From Phreatobacter sp. (lineage in GTDB: Bacteria > Pseudomonadota > Alphaproteobacteria > Rhizobiales > Phreatobacteraceae): a stretch of 64,000 bases of DNA. Each line of letters begins with the position of its first letter. Within the stretch, counting starts at the first letter, position 1. The notes under the pieces were generated by a model. That model did no database searches and was not told the origin of the DNA. It was given only the letters and a program-made list of their open reading frames with translations. Of this stretch, positions 1-9,361 are shown piece by piece. The DNA lies in NCBI RefSeq assembly GCF_022843985.1, contig NZ_JALHMP010000008.1, positions 62,001 to 126,000 of the forward strand, read 5' to 3'. Position numbers and translations under genes: made by a program.

Positions 1-2
1 GC

Positions 3-542
3 TTTCTCGACGGCAAGGGCGTCACGTCCGGGTCGACCGTCGGCCTTTCGAACCTGCTCGCCGAAGCCGATCGCAGCCGGCTGTTGCGCGGCGAGGCCGT
101 GCGGCGCGAACTGGCCTGGCCCGGGATCGGCAACGAGGCCGTCTGGCTGGAGGCCATCTTCTCCGTCCTCAACGACATCGAGGGCCGGCCGGAGCGCATC
201 CTGATGTGTGCCGTCGACATCACGAACCGTCGCCGCGCCATGGAACAGACGAACCAGGCCCTGGCCGAGGTCCTCCATTCGGCCGATCAGATCGGCGCCA
301 TCACCAGCGCTATCGAGACCATCGCCAAACAGACCAACCTGCTGGCGCTCAACGCGACCATCGAGGCGGCGCGCGCGGGCGAGGCTGGCAAAGGCTTCGC
401 CGTCGTCGCCCAGGAGGTCAAGATGCTCGCCTCGCGCTCGTCGTCCTCGTCGTCCGAGATCTCCGCCTTGCTGGAGACCAGCCGCAACCGGATCGGGGTG
501 CTGGCCGAGACCCTCGAGAGCCTGAACGTCCAGGCGGCCTGA
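3..542 (+). CDS. PAS-type sensor / methyl-accepting chemotaxis protein, C-terminal part (5' end outside window)
   Basis: Frame is open from the window edge; contains the MCP hairpin motif [41 protein letters not shown] preceded by a PAS/PAC-like tail ([11 protein letters not shown]). Confidence 0.85.
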   Translation, partial: FLDGKGVTSGSTVGLSNLLAEADRSRLLRGEAVRRELAWPGIGNEAVWLEAIFSVLNDIEGRPERILMCAVDITNRRRAMEQTNQALAEVLHSADQIGAITSAIETIAKQTNLLALNATIEAARAGEAGKGFAVVAQEVKMLASRSSSSSSEISALLETSRNRIGVLAETLESLNVQAA

Positions 543-814
543 CCTAAAGTCCGGCGAAATGCGGACGCATCCCGCCGGCGCGAACCTCGCGCGCCGGCTG
601 TGGCGCCGGTGCGGGTGGAAAGCGCCCGGCGCCGATCCCGGTAGCGGCATAAGCGGGGGACGAAAGCCCCTATCCGGGGGTGACGAACAGTTCAAACACC
701 CCGCGCCACATTCATCAGCGCGGGGCCGCGCCTCGCCATGGCGAAGCGGTGCTGGCGGAGGCGGGTGACGGCCGGCCAGCTGAGCGGCACCGGCCCGCCA
801 ATGCGTCACTCCTG

Positions 815-2092
815 TCAGCGGAAGACGAGCGTCGGCAGAGCCAGTGAGATCCAGGGCACGTAGGACAGCACCATCAGGCAGGCAAAGATCACGCCGATGA
901 AGACCGGCAGGTACCGCATCATCTTGTCGATACTGGTGCCTGCCACCTGCGCGGCAGCAAAGAGGTTCACGCCGAACGGCGGCGTAATCATCCCCATGGC
1001 CAGGTTCACCACCATGACCGTGCCGAAGTGGACGCTGTCGATGCCCAGCCGCTGCGCCGCCTCCGCCAGGATCGGCGCCAGCACGATGATGGAGGCCGAG
1101 GTCTCCACGAACATGCCGATCACGAACAGGAACAGGTTCACGGCCATCAGATAGGAGTTCGCATCGTCGAAGGTCTTGACCAGCCATTCGGCTGCCATGT
1201 CCGGCACGCCCTGGCGGTTGAGCAGCCAGGAGAACAGCGTCGCGGCTGCGATGATGAACATGATGACCGCCGAGCTGATCACCGACTTCTTGAAGATCGG
1301 GTAGAGGTTGGGCAGCCGGATCTCACGGTGGATGAAGACGCCAACGATGATCGCGTAGACCACTGCGACCACCGAGGCTTCGGTTGGCGTGGTGATCCCG
1401 CCATAGATGCCACCCAACACCACCACCGGCATCAACAGCGCCCAGCCGGCCTGCTTCGTTGCCACCAGGAAGGGCAGCCGACCTTCGCCATCGTTCTTGC
1501 CCCAGCCCTTGATGCGGCACCAGATCAATACGGTCGCGACCAGCGCGCTGGAGATGAGGAGCCCAGGTCCGAAGCCCGCGATGAACAGCTCCGGGATGCT
1601 CGTCTGCGTGCTGACGCCGTAGAGGATCAACGGGATGGAGGGCGGTATGATCACGCCGAGTTCAGCGGCGGTTGCCTGCAGAGCCGCGGCGAAGGCCACG
1701 GGGTACCCTGCGCGGACCAGTGCCGGGATCATGATCGCGCCGATGGCGAAGGTGGTCGCGACCGACGAACCGCTGATGGCAGCGAAGATCATGCAGGTCA
1801 GGACGCAGGTCGCGGGAAGCCCGCCCTGGATGCCGCCCACGATCGACTTCGCGAAATCCACCAGCCGGCGGGAGATGCCGCCGACATCCATCAGGTTGCC
1901 GGCCAGGATGAAGAAGGGGATCGCCGCCAGCGGAAAGCGGTCGAGCCCGATGAAAAGCTGCTGCGCCGCCACGATCAGCGGGAAATTGGTGTAGCCGGTG
2001 AGCCCGACCACGGCGGCCAGGCCGATCGCCACCGCAACAGGGACGCTGGTTGCAAACAGCACCAGCATCACGGTGAGCATCATGCCGCTCAT
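815..2092 (-). CDS. TRAP transporter large permease, DctM-like
   Basis: Starts MSGMMLTVMLVLFATSVPVAVAIGLAA; multi-TM with PFFILAGNLMDVGGISRRLV and TPPFGVNLF motifs. The ORF-track start at 2716 is an artefactual upstream extension. Confidence 0.93.
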   Translation of the reverse strand: MSGMMLTVMLVLFATSVPVAVAIGLAAVVGLTGYTNFPLIVAAQQLFIGLDRFPLAAIPFFILAGNLMDVGGISRRLVDFAKSIVGGIQGGLPATCVLTCMIFAAISGSSVATTFAIGAIMIPALVRAGYPVAFAAALQATAAELGVIIPPSIPLILYGVSTQTSIPELFIAGFGPGLLISSALVATVLIWCRIKGWGKNDGEGRLPFLVATKQAGWALLMPVVVLGGIYGGITTPTEASVVAVVYAIIVGVFIHREIRLPNLYPIFKKSVISSAVIMFIIAAATLFSWLLNRQGVPDMAAEWLVKTFDDANSYLMAVNLFLFVIGMFVETSASIIVLAPILAEAAQRLGIDSVHFGTVMVVNLAMGMITPPFGVNLFAAAQVAGTSIDKMMRYLPVFIGVIFACLMVLSYVPWISLALPTLVFR

Positions 2093-2697
2093 GACGCGTT
2101 CTCCAGTTCTTCCGACCGGCGGTCGAGGAAATGCGCCATCGCGCCCACCATGGCCAGCAGCGCACCCAGCGGAATGGCGGCATAGGCATAGGCCATCGAG
2201 AACTCGAGGCCGGCGATGGTCTGAAACTGGACGCGTTCGGTCATGGCCCAGCCGAACCAGAACATCACGCCGAGGAAGGAGAGCACGCAGGCAAGAGACA
2301 TCGCCTCGATCGTCCGCTGCAAGGCGCCGCTCGTGAAGCGTTGCGCGACATCGATCGAGACCAGCGCTCCTGCGCGAAGCGCGACCGCCACGCCGAGATA
2401 GGCCATCCAGATCAGCGCGACCCGCACCAGCGCTTCCGACCAGGAGGACGGTGTCTCGGTCGCGAAGCGGGCGACCACCTGCCAGGCACCGGCGGCCACG
2501 GCGATCGCCATGGCGAGGCAGGCGACCATGGCCGCGAGCTCGGTCGTGACGCGATCGAGGGTCAGAACGGCGCGGCGCGCCAGGGCGCGGGCGCCGCTGG
2601 CCTGGCCGCCACGGTGGCCCGCCCACAGGGCGAAGCCCACGGCAGCGACCGTTGCAACGGCGGTCACTTGCAGGGGCATGACATTGATCGCGTTCAT
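2089..2697 (-). CDS. TRAP transporter small permease, DctQ-like
   Basis: 202 aa, four hydrophobic segments, overlaps the DctM start by 4 bp (ATGA). Confidence 0.85.
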   Translation of the reverse strand: MNAINVMPLQVTAVATVAAVGFALWAGHRGGQASGARALARRAVLTLDRVTTELAAMVACLAMAIAVAAGAWQVVARFATETPSSWSEALVRVALIWMAYLGVAVALRAGALVSIDVAQRFTSGALQRTIEAMSLACVLSFLGVMFWFGWAMTERVQFQTIAGLEFSMAYAYAAIPLGALLAMVGAMAHFLDRRSEELENAS

Positions 2698-2773
2698 CTG
2701 TTCTCCAGCGCGGCAAGGAAAGGGGGCGCAGGGTTCGAGCCCTGCGCCCCCGGTCAGGCCAGTACAGCCAGGC

Positions 2774-3760
2774 TCACGAGCCGGGGCGCCAATCCCGGAT
2801 GCGGCGGAGCAGAGCGCTGTCGAGGCCCTGCTCGATCTGCGTGGCCCCGGAGGCGAGCGCGGCCTGGAAGGCGGCGCTGTCCACCTGCGTCACCACAGTC
2901 ATGCCGCGGCGGCGCAGTTCGTCGACGCCGGTCTGTTCGTCGGAGGTGACGCGCGCGCGGTTCGCCGCGGCCGCATCGCGGCCGGCCTGCACAAGCGCGG
3001 CGCGATCCTGCGCGTTCAACCGGCTCACGAAGGCCGGGTTGCAGAGCAGCAGCGCCGGCGAATAGACGTGGCCGGTCAGCGTCAGGAAGCGTTGTACCTG
3101 GTTCAGGTTGTTGTTCAGGATCACCGGGATCGGGTTTTCCTGCCCGTCCACCGTCCCCTGCTGCAGCGCCGGCACCAGTTCGCTGAACGCCATCGGCGTC
3201 GGCAGTGCGCCGAGCGTCTGGAAGGCGCGCATGTGCACGGGGTTTTCCATGGTGCGCACCTTCAGGCCACGCACATCGGCGGGTGAGTTCACCTCGCGCC
3301 GGCTGTTGGTCATGTGGCGGAAGCCGTTCTCGAGCCAGGCCACCGCATAGATGCCACGCGCGGGGAAACGCTGAAGAAGTTCCTGGCCAATCGGGCTGTC
3401 CAGCAGGCCGCGGGCATGGGCGGTGTCACGGAACAGGAAGGGCACGTCGAGGTTGCGGGTTTCCGGGACAAAATTGCCGACCGGGCCTGTCGAGGTGATG
3501 GTGCACTCAATGGTGCCGATCTGTACGGCCTCGATCGTCTCGCGCTCGTTGTCGTTGCGCTGATAGACCACGCGGAAGCGGTTGTTGGTCAGCCGCTCGA
3601 AGGTTTCCTTGAAAGCGGTCGTGCCGGCGCCGTAGTGGCTGTTGATCCCGATCGGATGCTGGAAGGTCACCTGGGTCTGGGCCAGGGCCGGGGCGGCGCC
3701 GAGCGCCAGCGTGGCGCCAATCGCCAAGGTCTTGAGGCCCGTTCGGCGGGTCATCGTCAT
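2774..3760 (-). CDS. TRAP transporter substrate-binding protein, DctP family
   Basis: Signal peptide then VTFQHPIGINSHYGAGTTAFKETFERLTNNRF and GLKVRTMENPVHMRAFQTLGALPTPMAFSELVPALQQGTVDGQENP. Confidence 0.95.
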   Translation of the reverse strand: MTMTRRTGLKTLAIGATLALGAAPALAQTQVTFQHPIGINSHYGAGTTAFKETFERLTNNRFRVVYQRNDNERETIEAVQIGTIECTITSTGPVGNFVPETRNLDVPFLFRDTAHARGLLDSPIGQELLQRFPARGIYAVAWLENGFRHMTNSRREVNSPADVRGLKVRTMENPVHMRAFQTLGALPTPMAFSELVPALQQGTVDGQENPIPVILNNNLNQVQRFLTLTGHVYSPALLLCNPAFVSRLNAQDRAALVQAGRDAAAANRARVTSDEQTGVDELRRRGMTVVTQVDSAAFQAALASGATQIEQGLDSALLRRIRDWRPGS

Positions 3761-4200
3761 GGTTCGCGTCTCCCTATGCCGAAGAGTCTCAAATGGCCTC
3801 CGGCTTCCCGTGTTCTATAGCCAGTGTATCGCGGCCTCTACAAGCCCATGCGCGCTCGGAGAGCCTTCCGTGGATAATTCCGGCGAACTTACATGTTGAT
3901 GCGCTCCCGCACACCGCTTGTCACCCAACCGCGTCGCTCGCCGGCGAAAAAACGGGATGGCGCCCTCGGCCGGGGTGGCAATCAAGAACAGCCGGCCACA
4001 TCGCCGGGCCATAGAGCGGGCCAGCGCCCCCTGGCGTGCGATGGCTCAGGGCGAATGGCCTATCGGGGGCAAAGGCATCGACCCGGGAGGCGATCCTCGG
4101 CAGTTCGCCCGGCGGCGTAGAGTGCTTGCAGACGCGATTGATGGACCGGCCGCGCGATCCGAAAGTACCGTTTAGGCTATTGGAATAACGAAGAAAATTT

Positions 4201-4274
4201 TGGCTGGGGGACCTGGATTCGAACCAAGATTCTCGGAGTCAGAGTCCGATGTTCTACCGTTGAACTATCCCCCA
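4201..4274 (-). tRNA. tRNA-Gln (anticodon CTG), CCA encoded
   Basis: Reverse complement TGGGGGATAGTTCAACGGTAGAACATCGGACTCTGACTCCGAGAATCTTGGTTCGAATCCAAGTCCCCCAGCCA folds as a cloverleaf; anticodon loop CTCTGAC; TTCGAAT T-loop. Confidence 0.95.
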
Positions 4275-4487
4275 GCAACGCCTCAAAGGAGGCGCGCTGT
4301 CGATGCGAGGCGCGGTGATAGTCGATTGCGCCGGGCTGTTCAAGCCCCGGCCGACAGCCTTTTTGGCTGTGACCGCCAGACGGCTTGCAGCCGGCCCCCG
4401 CCCTGATACACTCCAGATCAACTGAACAGAACAGCCGTTCGTCCGTCGAGCGCTCCTGCGTTCCGGTCACCGGCGGGAAAGGTCGCC

Positions 4488-5618
4488 ATGACCCACGAGC
4501 CGCCCCGCGGTTCGCCGGGAAATTTCGGCGTGCGTCCGGTCGCAGAGGGTCATGCGGGCGAGTCCCGCGGCCATCAGCCGCATCGGCCGCGCAGGCTCTA
4601 TGCCGCGCTGGATCTCGGAACCAACAATTGCCGCCTGCTGGTGGCCAAGCCCGAGGGCGCGAGCTTTCGCGTCGTCGACGCATTTTCCCGCATCGTGCGG
4701 CTGGGCGAAGGCCTGGCGCAGACCGGCCGCCTGAGCGAAGCGGCGATGGACCGCGCCGTCGAGGCGCTGAAGGTCTGCCGCATCAAATTGCGCGACCGCC
4801 AGGTGGCCCGCGCCCGGCTCATCGCCACGGAGGCCTGCCGCCAGGCTTTAAACGGCGCCGATTTCATCGCCCGCGTCACGGCCGAGACTGGGCTGGCACT
4901 GGAGGTGGTCGACCGCGGCACCGAGGCGCAACTGGCGGCGCAGGGCTGTGTGCCGCTGGCCGATCCGCGGGCGCGCGGCGTCATTCTCTTCGACATCGGC
5001 GGTGGCTCCTCTGAGATCGTCTGGCTGCTGCCGCGCGGCCCTGGCCGGCAGGGCGGCCCGCCGACGGCCGAGATCCTCGGCTGGACCTCGCTGCCGGTCG
5101 GCGTCGTCACGCTCGCCGAACGGCACGACGGCAAGCACGTCACACGCGAGAGCTTCGGGCGCATGGTCGACGAGGTCGCCGCCATGGTCGAGCCCTTCGC
5201 CCATCGGAAGGCGATCCAGGCGCAGATCGAGCACCTGCACATGCTGGGGACATCGGGCACGGTGACGACGCTCGCCGGCGTCCATCTCGGCCTGCCGAAA
5301 TATGATCGGCGCCGTGTTGACGGAGCCTGGCTCGCGGCCGGCGAGGTCGACATCATCCTCGATCAGCTGCTCGCCATGACCTACGACGACCGCATCGCCC
5401 ATCCCTGTATCGGGGCCGAGCGGGCCGACCTCGTTCTCGCCGGCTGCGCCATTCTGGAAGGCATGCGCCGGCATTTCCCCTGCCAGCGGCTGCGTGTCGC
5501 CGACCGGGGCCTGCGCGAGGGCATCCTCGTCAGCCTGATGCGTCAGGACGGCGTGTGGCGGCGGCCTTTCCACCACCGCGAGCAGGATCGGCCCGCCGGA
5601 TCGGGAGGTGCCAGATGA
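4488..5618 (+). CDS. Ppx/GppA family phosphatase (exopolyphosphatase-like)
   Basis: YAALDLGTNNCRLLVA, FSRIVRLGEGL, GVILFDIGGGSSEIVW motifs; overlaps rlmE start by 4 bp. Confidence 0.92.
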   Translation: MTHEPPRGSPGNFGVRPVAEGHAGESRGHQPHRPRRLYAALDLGTNNCRLLVAKPEGASFRVVDAFSRIVRLGEGLAQTGRLSEAAMDRAVEALKVCRIKLRDRQVARARLIATEACRQALNGADFIARVTAETGLALEVVDRGTEAQLAAQGCVPLADPRARGVILFDIGGGSSEIVWLLPRGPGRQGGPPTAEILGWTSLPVGVVTLAERHDGKHVTRESFGRMVDEVAAMVEPFAHRKAIQAQIEHLHMLGTSGTVTTLAGVHLGLPKYDRRRVDGAWLAAGEVDIILDQLLAMTYDDRIAHPCIGAERADLVLAGCAILEGMRRHFPCQRLRVADRGLREGILVSLMRQDGVWRRPFHHREQDRPAGSGGAR

Positions 5619-6355
5619 CGACCAAGTCCGGCGGCGGCCGTGAGCTCGCGGTGCGGCTCAAGACCGCCAAGAAGCGCACCACCAGCCAGCAGAAATGGCT
5701 CGAGCGCCAGCTCAACGACCCCTACGTCGCCCGCGCCAAGCGCGAGGGCTGGCGCTCGCGCGCCGCATTCAAATTGATCGAGATCGATGACCGGGCAAAG
5801 CTCCTGAAGCCAGGCCAGCGCATCGTCGACCTCGGGGCTGCACCGGGCGGCTGGCTTCAGGTGGCGGCCAAGCGCATCGGCCTCGACCAGGGCCGCGGCA
5901 AGATCGTCGGCATCGACCTCCTCGACGTCGACCCCGTCCCCGGCGTCGCCTTCATGAAAGGCGACTTCACCACCGACGAGGCGCCGCTGCGGCTGAAGGA
6001 GATGCTCGGCGGCGAGGCCGACGTGGTGCTCTCCGACATGGCGGCCAATGCGACGGGCCATCGCAAGACCGATCAGATCAAGATCATCTATCTCGCCGAA
6101 CTCGCCATCCATTTCGCCCGCGAGGTGCTGGCTCCCGGCGGCCACTTTCTCTGTAAGGTGCTGCAGGGCGGCACGGAGGGAGACCTGCTGGGCGACCTGA
6201 AGCGCGACTTCGCCACGGTGAAGCATATCAAGCCGCAAGCGAGCCGGGCCGATTCCAAGGAGCTCTACGTGCTCGCCATGGGGTTTCGGGGCCGCGGCGC
6301 GGTCCCGCCCGGCGGGACTCAGGACGCCGCATCGCCGGAGGACGACAGGGTCTGA
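5615..6355 (+). CDS. rlmE: 23S rRNA (uridine(2552)-2'-O)-methyltransferase RlmE/FtsJ family
   Basis: DPYVARAKREGWRSRAAFKLIEID...IVDLGAAPGGWLQVA...VVLSDMAANATGH. Confidence 0.95.
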   Translation: MTTKSGGGRELAVRLKTAKKRTTSQQKWLERQLNDPYVARAKREGWRSRAAFKLIEIDDRAKLLKPGQRIVDLGAAPGGWLQVAAKRIGLDQGRGKIVGIDLLDVDPVPGVAFMKGDFTTDEAPLRLKEMLGGEADVVLSDMAANATGHRKTDQIKIIYLAELAIHFAREVLAPGGHFLCKVLQGGTEGDLLGDLKRDFATVKHIKPQASRADSKELYVLAMGFRGRGAVPPGGTQDAASPEDDRV

Positions 6356-6564
6356 GCGGGAAGGCCGAGGTTCTCCAGCGCCGTCGCGACGCAGGTGTCG
6401 AAATCGAGCCCGTCGCCTGCCCGATGGGCCATGACGATGACGAGCTTCGCGAGGAACAGTGACTGATGCGCTTCCCCGGCCTCGTCGATCGCCGCGGCGA
6501 GTTGGTCGTAAACGCGCTCCAGCGCCTCGAAGGCAAGTGACGCAGGTGGCGACGTGGCGGTCAT
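6319..6564 (-). CDS. small protein, DUF2783-like
   Basis: 81 aa, overlaps the downstream monooxygenase start by 4 bp; resembles small DUF2783 partners of FAD monooxygenases (from memory, not searched). Confidence 0.6.
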   Translation of the reverse strand: MTATSPPASLAFEALERVYDQLAAAIDEAGEAHQSLFLAKLVIVMAHRAGDGLDFDTCVATALENLGLPAQTLSSSGDAAS

Positions 6565-8246
6565 AACGATCTCCCGAGGCCGGCGTCGAGGGTGGCGAGG
6601 ATCTCGGCCGGGACCGCCCGCCGCCAGCGGCCGGCGACATGGAGGTCAGGCCTGACGAGATAGACCGTGCCGGGAAGCGCGTCATAGGCGCTGGCGAGGT
6701 GACCGCCGGAATCGGCGAGCGGAACCGCGCAGGAATGGTCGAGCGTGCCGCCGACGATCAGGGCGCGCAGGCGCGGCTCGCGCGTCGCCAGCGCCGCGAC
6801 CAGCGCCGCAGTCTCGCCGGGCACTGCCCCGTCGGCGAAAACCAGTGCCGTGAAGCCGTCGCCGAGATGATCGGAAAGGAAGCCGTCGGCAAGGCGGACG
6901 TTGGCCAGCGCGGCGCCCGAGACCGGACCCGCATCAAACTCCGCATCGCGGCCGGCGAAGGGCGTCAGCGGGCTCGCGCCATAGGTATAGGGCTGCATCT
7001 GGCGTGGATTGGCGAAGGCCTTGGCGAAGTCCTCGGTCAGGGCGAGCGACAGCACCGCCTCGCGCACCAGCCGGTGGCCTGATGTCGGCGGCGTCATGAA
7101 GCGCGTGCTCTTGGTGGCATTGGCAAAGACGTCGAGCGTGGCGCCGCGCCTTTCGGGCGAGTAGCTGTCGAGGAGACGCGCATCGGCGGCGCCGTTCAGC
7201 ACATAGGCGAGCTTCCAGCCGATATTGTGGGCATCGGCGAGGCCGTTGTTGAGGCCGCGCACGCCGAAAATCGGCACGATGTGGGCGCTGTCGCCGATGA
7301 AGATCACGCGGCCATGGCGGTAGTCGTCGAGGGCGAGGGTGTTGGCGGTGTAGATCGACCACCATTCGAGTTCCCAGGGCCCGTCATGGCCGAGATCGGC
7401 GAGGATGGCGCCGACGCGGGCGCGGATCGTCGCCTCGCGCACCGCCTCTTCCGGGCTCTCGCCGTCACGCAGCTGGTAGTCGACGCGCCAGATGGCGTCC
7501 GGCTGCTTGTGCATCAGAACTGTGCCGCCTGGATTGGAGGCCGGGTCGAACAGGGCGCGCCTCTCGGTCGGGTGATCAAAGGCCATCTTCACATCGGCGA
7601 TGACGTAGCGTCCCTCGTAATTGTCGCCCTTCAGCCGCAGGCCGAGCTGCCCCCGCATGGCGCTGCGGGCGCCGTCGGCGGCGAGCACCCAGGTGGCGGC
7701 GAGCGGATAGGCCCCGTGCGGGCTCGCGACCGTCAGGGTCACGCCGCCGGGTCGGTTATCGGTGGCCGTTACCTCACTCTGCCAGCGGAAGGTGACACGC
7801 CCACTCGCGAGGCAGGCGTCGTAGAGGAACTGCTCGGTAAATTGCTGCTGCAAATTGTACATGGGCCGGAACTTTTCGTCGTCGGAGTCCGGCATAGTGA
7901 GGCGGTAGATCTCGCGGCCGCGATAGGAGCTGCGACCGGTCGTCCAGCCAAGGGCTTTGGCGAGAAAGGCTTCGACCGCGCCGATCCGCTCGAAGATGTG
8001 GAAGCTCGACCGCGCGATGCAGGTGGCCCGGCTGCCATCGTTGAAGGTCGGCTTGGCGTCGAGCACCAGGGACTCTACGCCGTAGCGCGCCAATGTCAGG
8101 GCGGCGGTCATGCCGATGGGCCCGGCGCCGACGATAACGACGGGGTGGACCGGACGGTTGCCGTCGAGTTCGGCTGCGCGCTCGGCCACAAAATGCGGAT
8201 AGGAAAAGTAGAGGGAGTCCAGCGGCCCCCTGCCCTCGGGTCTCAC
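6561..8246 (-). CDS. FAD-dependent aromatic monooxygenase (PheA/TfdB/MhpA-like)
   Basis: VVIVGAGPIGMTAALTLARYGVESLVLDA, VLAADGARSAMRGQLG, FIGDSAHIVPIFGVRGLNNGLADAHNIGWKLA. Confidence 0.93.
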   Translation of the reverse strand: MRPEGRGPLDSLYFSYPHFVAERAAELDGNRPVHPVVIVGAGPIGMTAALTLARYGVESLVLDAKPTFNDGSRATCIARSSFHIFERIGAVEAFLAKALGWTTGRSSYRGREIYRLTMPDSDDEKFRPMYNLQQQFTEQFLYDACLASGRVTFRWQSEVTATDNRPGGVTLTVASPHGAYPLAATWVLAADGARSAMRGQLGLRLKGDNYEGRYVIADVKMAFDHPTERRALFDPASNPGGTVLMHKQPDAIWRVDYQLRDGESPEEAVREATIRARVGAILADLGHDGPWELEWWSIYTANTLALDDYRHGRVIFIGDSAHIVPIFGVRGLNNGLADAHNIGWKLAYVLNGAADARLLDSYSPERRGATLDVFANATKSTRFMTPPTSGHRLVREAVLSLALTEDFAKAFANPRQMQPYTYGASPLTPFAGRDAEFDAGPVSGAALANVRLADGFLSDHLGDGFTALVFADGAVPGETAALVAALATREPRLRALIVGGTLDHSCAVPLADSGGHLASAYDALPGTVYLVRPDLHVAGRWRRAVPAEILATLDAGLGRSL

Positions 8247-8372
8247 GGCTGCGTTTCCTTCCCGTCGCGTCTTGCCCGCGACCTTGCCAGGTCAAGGGGA
8301 GCGGGCCGCGTCCCAGGTGTCAAGGACCCGGCCGACTTGAACCCGACGCTCCAATGGCTCAGGTTCGCAGCC

Positions 8373-9059
8373 ATGGAACAACGCTCGAACCCTGCCGGCC
8401 CGGCCGCGGCCTGGCTCGACCGCATCGGCACCTTTGCCGGGCTGGACGCCGCATCGCGCCAGGAGATCGCCCGGCGGGCGCGGATCCTCCACTTGCCCAA
8501 GGACGGCCGTCCCTTCGCATCCGGGGCGCCCTGCGAGGCCTATCTCATTGTGCTCGATGGCTGCGTGCGCGTGCAGATTGTCGCCGAATCCGGCCGCGAG
8601 ATTGTGCTCTACCGGGTCTCGGCCGGCGAGAGCTGCGTCCTGACGACGTCCTGCCTGCTCAAGCACGAGCCTTACGCGGCCGAGGCTCTCTGCGAGAGCG
8701 CCGTCACCGCCGTCGCGATCCCCGCACCGCTGTTCCGCGACCTCCTCGGCTCCTCGCCGGCCTTCCGCAATGCCGTGCTGGAGAGCTATGCGACGCGGGT
8801 CGCCGACCTGATCATGACCTTCGAAGAGCTTGCCTTCCGCCGCCTCGACCGCCGGCTGGCGGAAACGCTGGTCGAGCGGGCCGTGGACGGGGCCGTCACC
8901 GCGACCCATCACGACCTCGCCGTCGAACTGGGGTCGGCGCGTGAGGTGGTCAGCCGGGCGCTGAAGGCCCTGGAGCAGGAGGGCGTGGTGGCGCTCGGCC
9001 GCGGCGTGATCCGAATCACCGCACCGGACAAGCTCGCCAGACTCGCCCGCGCCGTGTGA
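8373..9059 (+). CDS. Crp/Fnr family transcriptional regulator
   Basis: cNMP-binding-like fold plus winged helix (THHDLAVELGSAREVVSRALKALEQEGVVALGRGVIRI). Confidence 0.9.
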   Translation: MEQRSNPAGPAAAWLDRIGTFAGLDAASRQEIARRARILHLPKDGRPFASGAPCEAYLIVLDGCVRVQIVAESGREIVLYRVSAGESCVLTTSCLLKHEPYAAEALCESAVTAVAIPAPLFRDLLGSSPAFRNAVLESYATRVADLIMTFEELAFRRLDRRLAETLVERAVDGAVTATHHDLAVELGSAREVVSRALKALEQEGVVALGRGVIRITAPDKLARLARAV

Positions 9060-9145
9060 CCAGGTCACCGACAGGAACGGGGAAAGAGCGTTTCATGCGG
9101 TCACAGGCTACGGCTCTTCCGCCGGCGCCCCTGACGGAGGCTCCC

Positions 9146-9361
9146 ATGTTCAGCACCAATATCGGTGGTATCGACCGCGTCCTGCGCATCGTCGCCGGCA
9201 TCGCCCTGCTGCTCTTTGCCATCACCGGCATTCCGGCGACCGGCTACAACTGGCTCGGCTGGATCGGCATCGTGCCGCTCGCCACGGCGGCGCTCGGCTG
9301 GTGCCCGGCCTATACGCTGCTCGGCATGAACACCTGCCCGGCATCGACCCGCCAGGGCTGA
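9146..9361 (+). CDS. DUF2892-like inner membrane protein
   Basis: MFSTNIGGIDRVLRIVAGIALL...GWCPAYTLLGMNTC. Confidence 0.85.
   Translation: MFSTNIGGIDRVLRIVAGIALLLFAITGIPATGYNWLGWIGIVPLATAALGWCPAYTLLGMNTCPASTRQG

Noticed and set aside
2131-2949. Long + strand ORF (272 aa) opposite the TRAP genes
   Set aside because: Low-complexity R/G/H-rich product antisense to clear DctQ/DctP coding; a GC-rich shadow ORF.
4201-4274. tRNA-Gln as an integrative element attachment site
   Set aside because: No integrase gene and no evident repeated tRNA 3' end nearby in the window.
7227-8372. N-terminal half of the 610-aa + ORF ending at 9059
   Set aside because: Antisense to the FAD monooxygenase; the real gene is the Crp/Fnr regulator starting at 8373.
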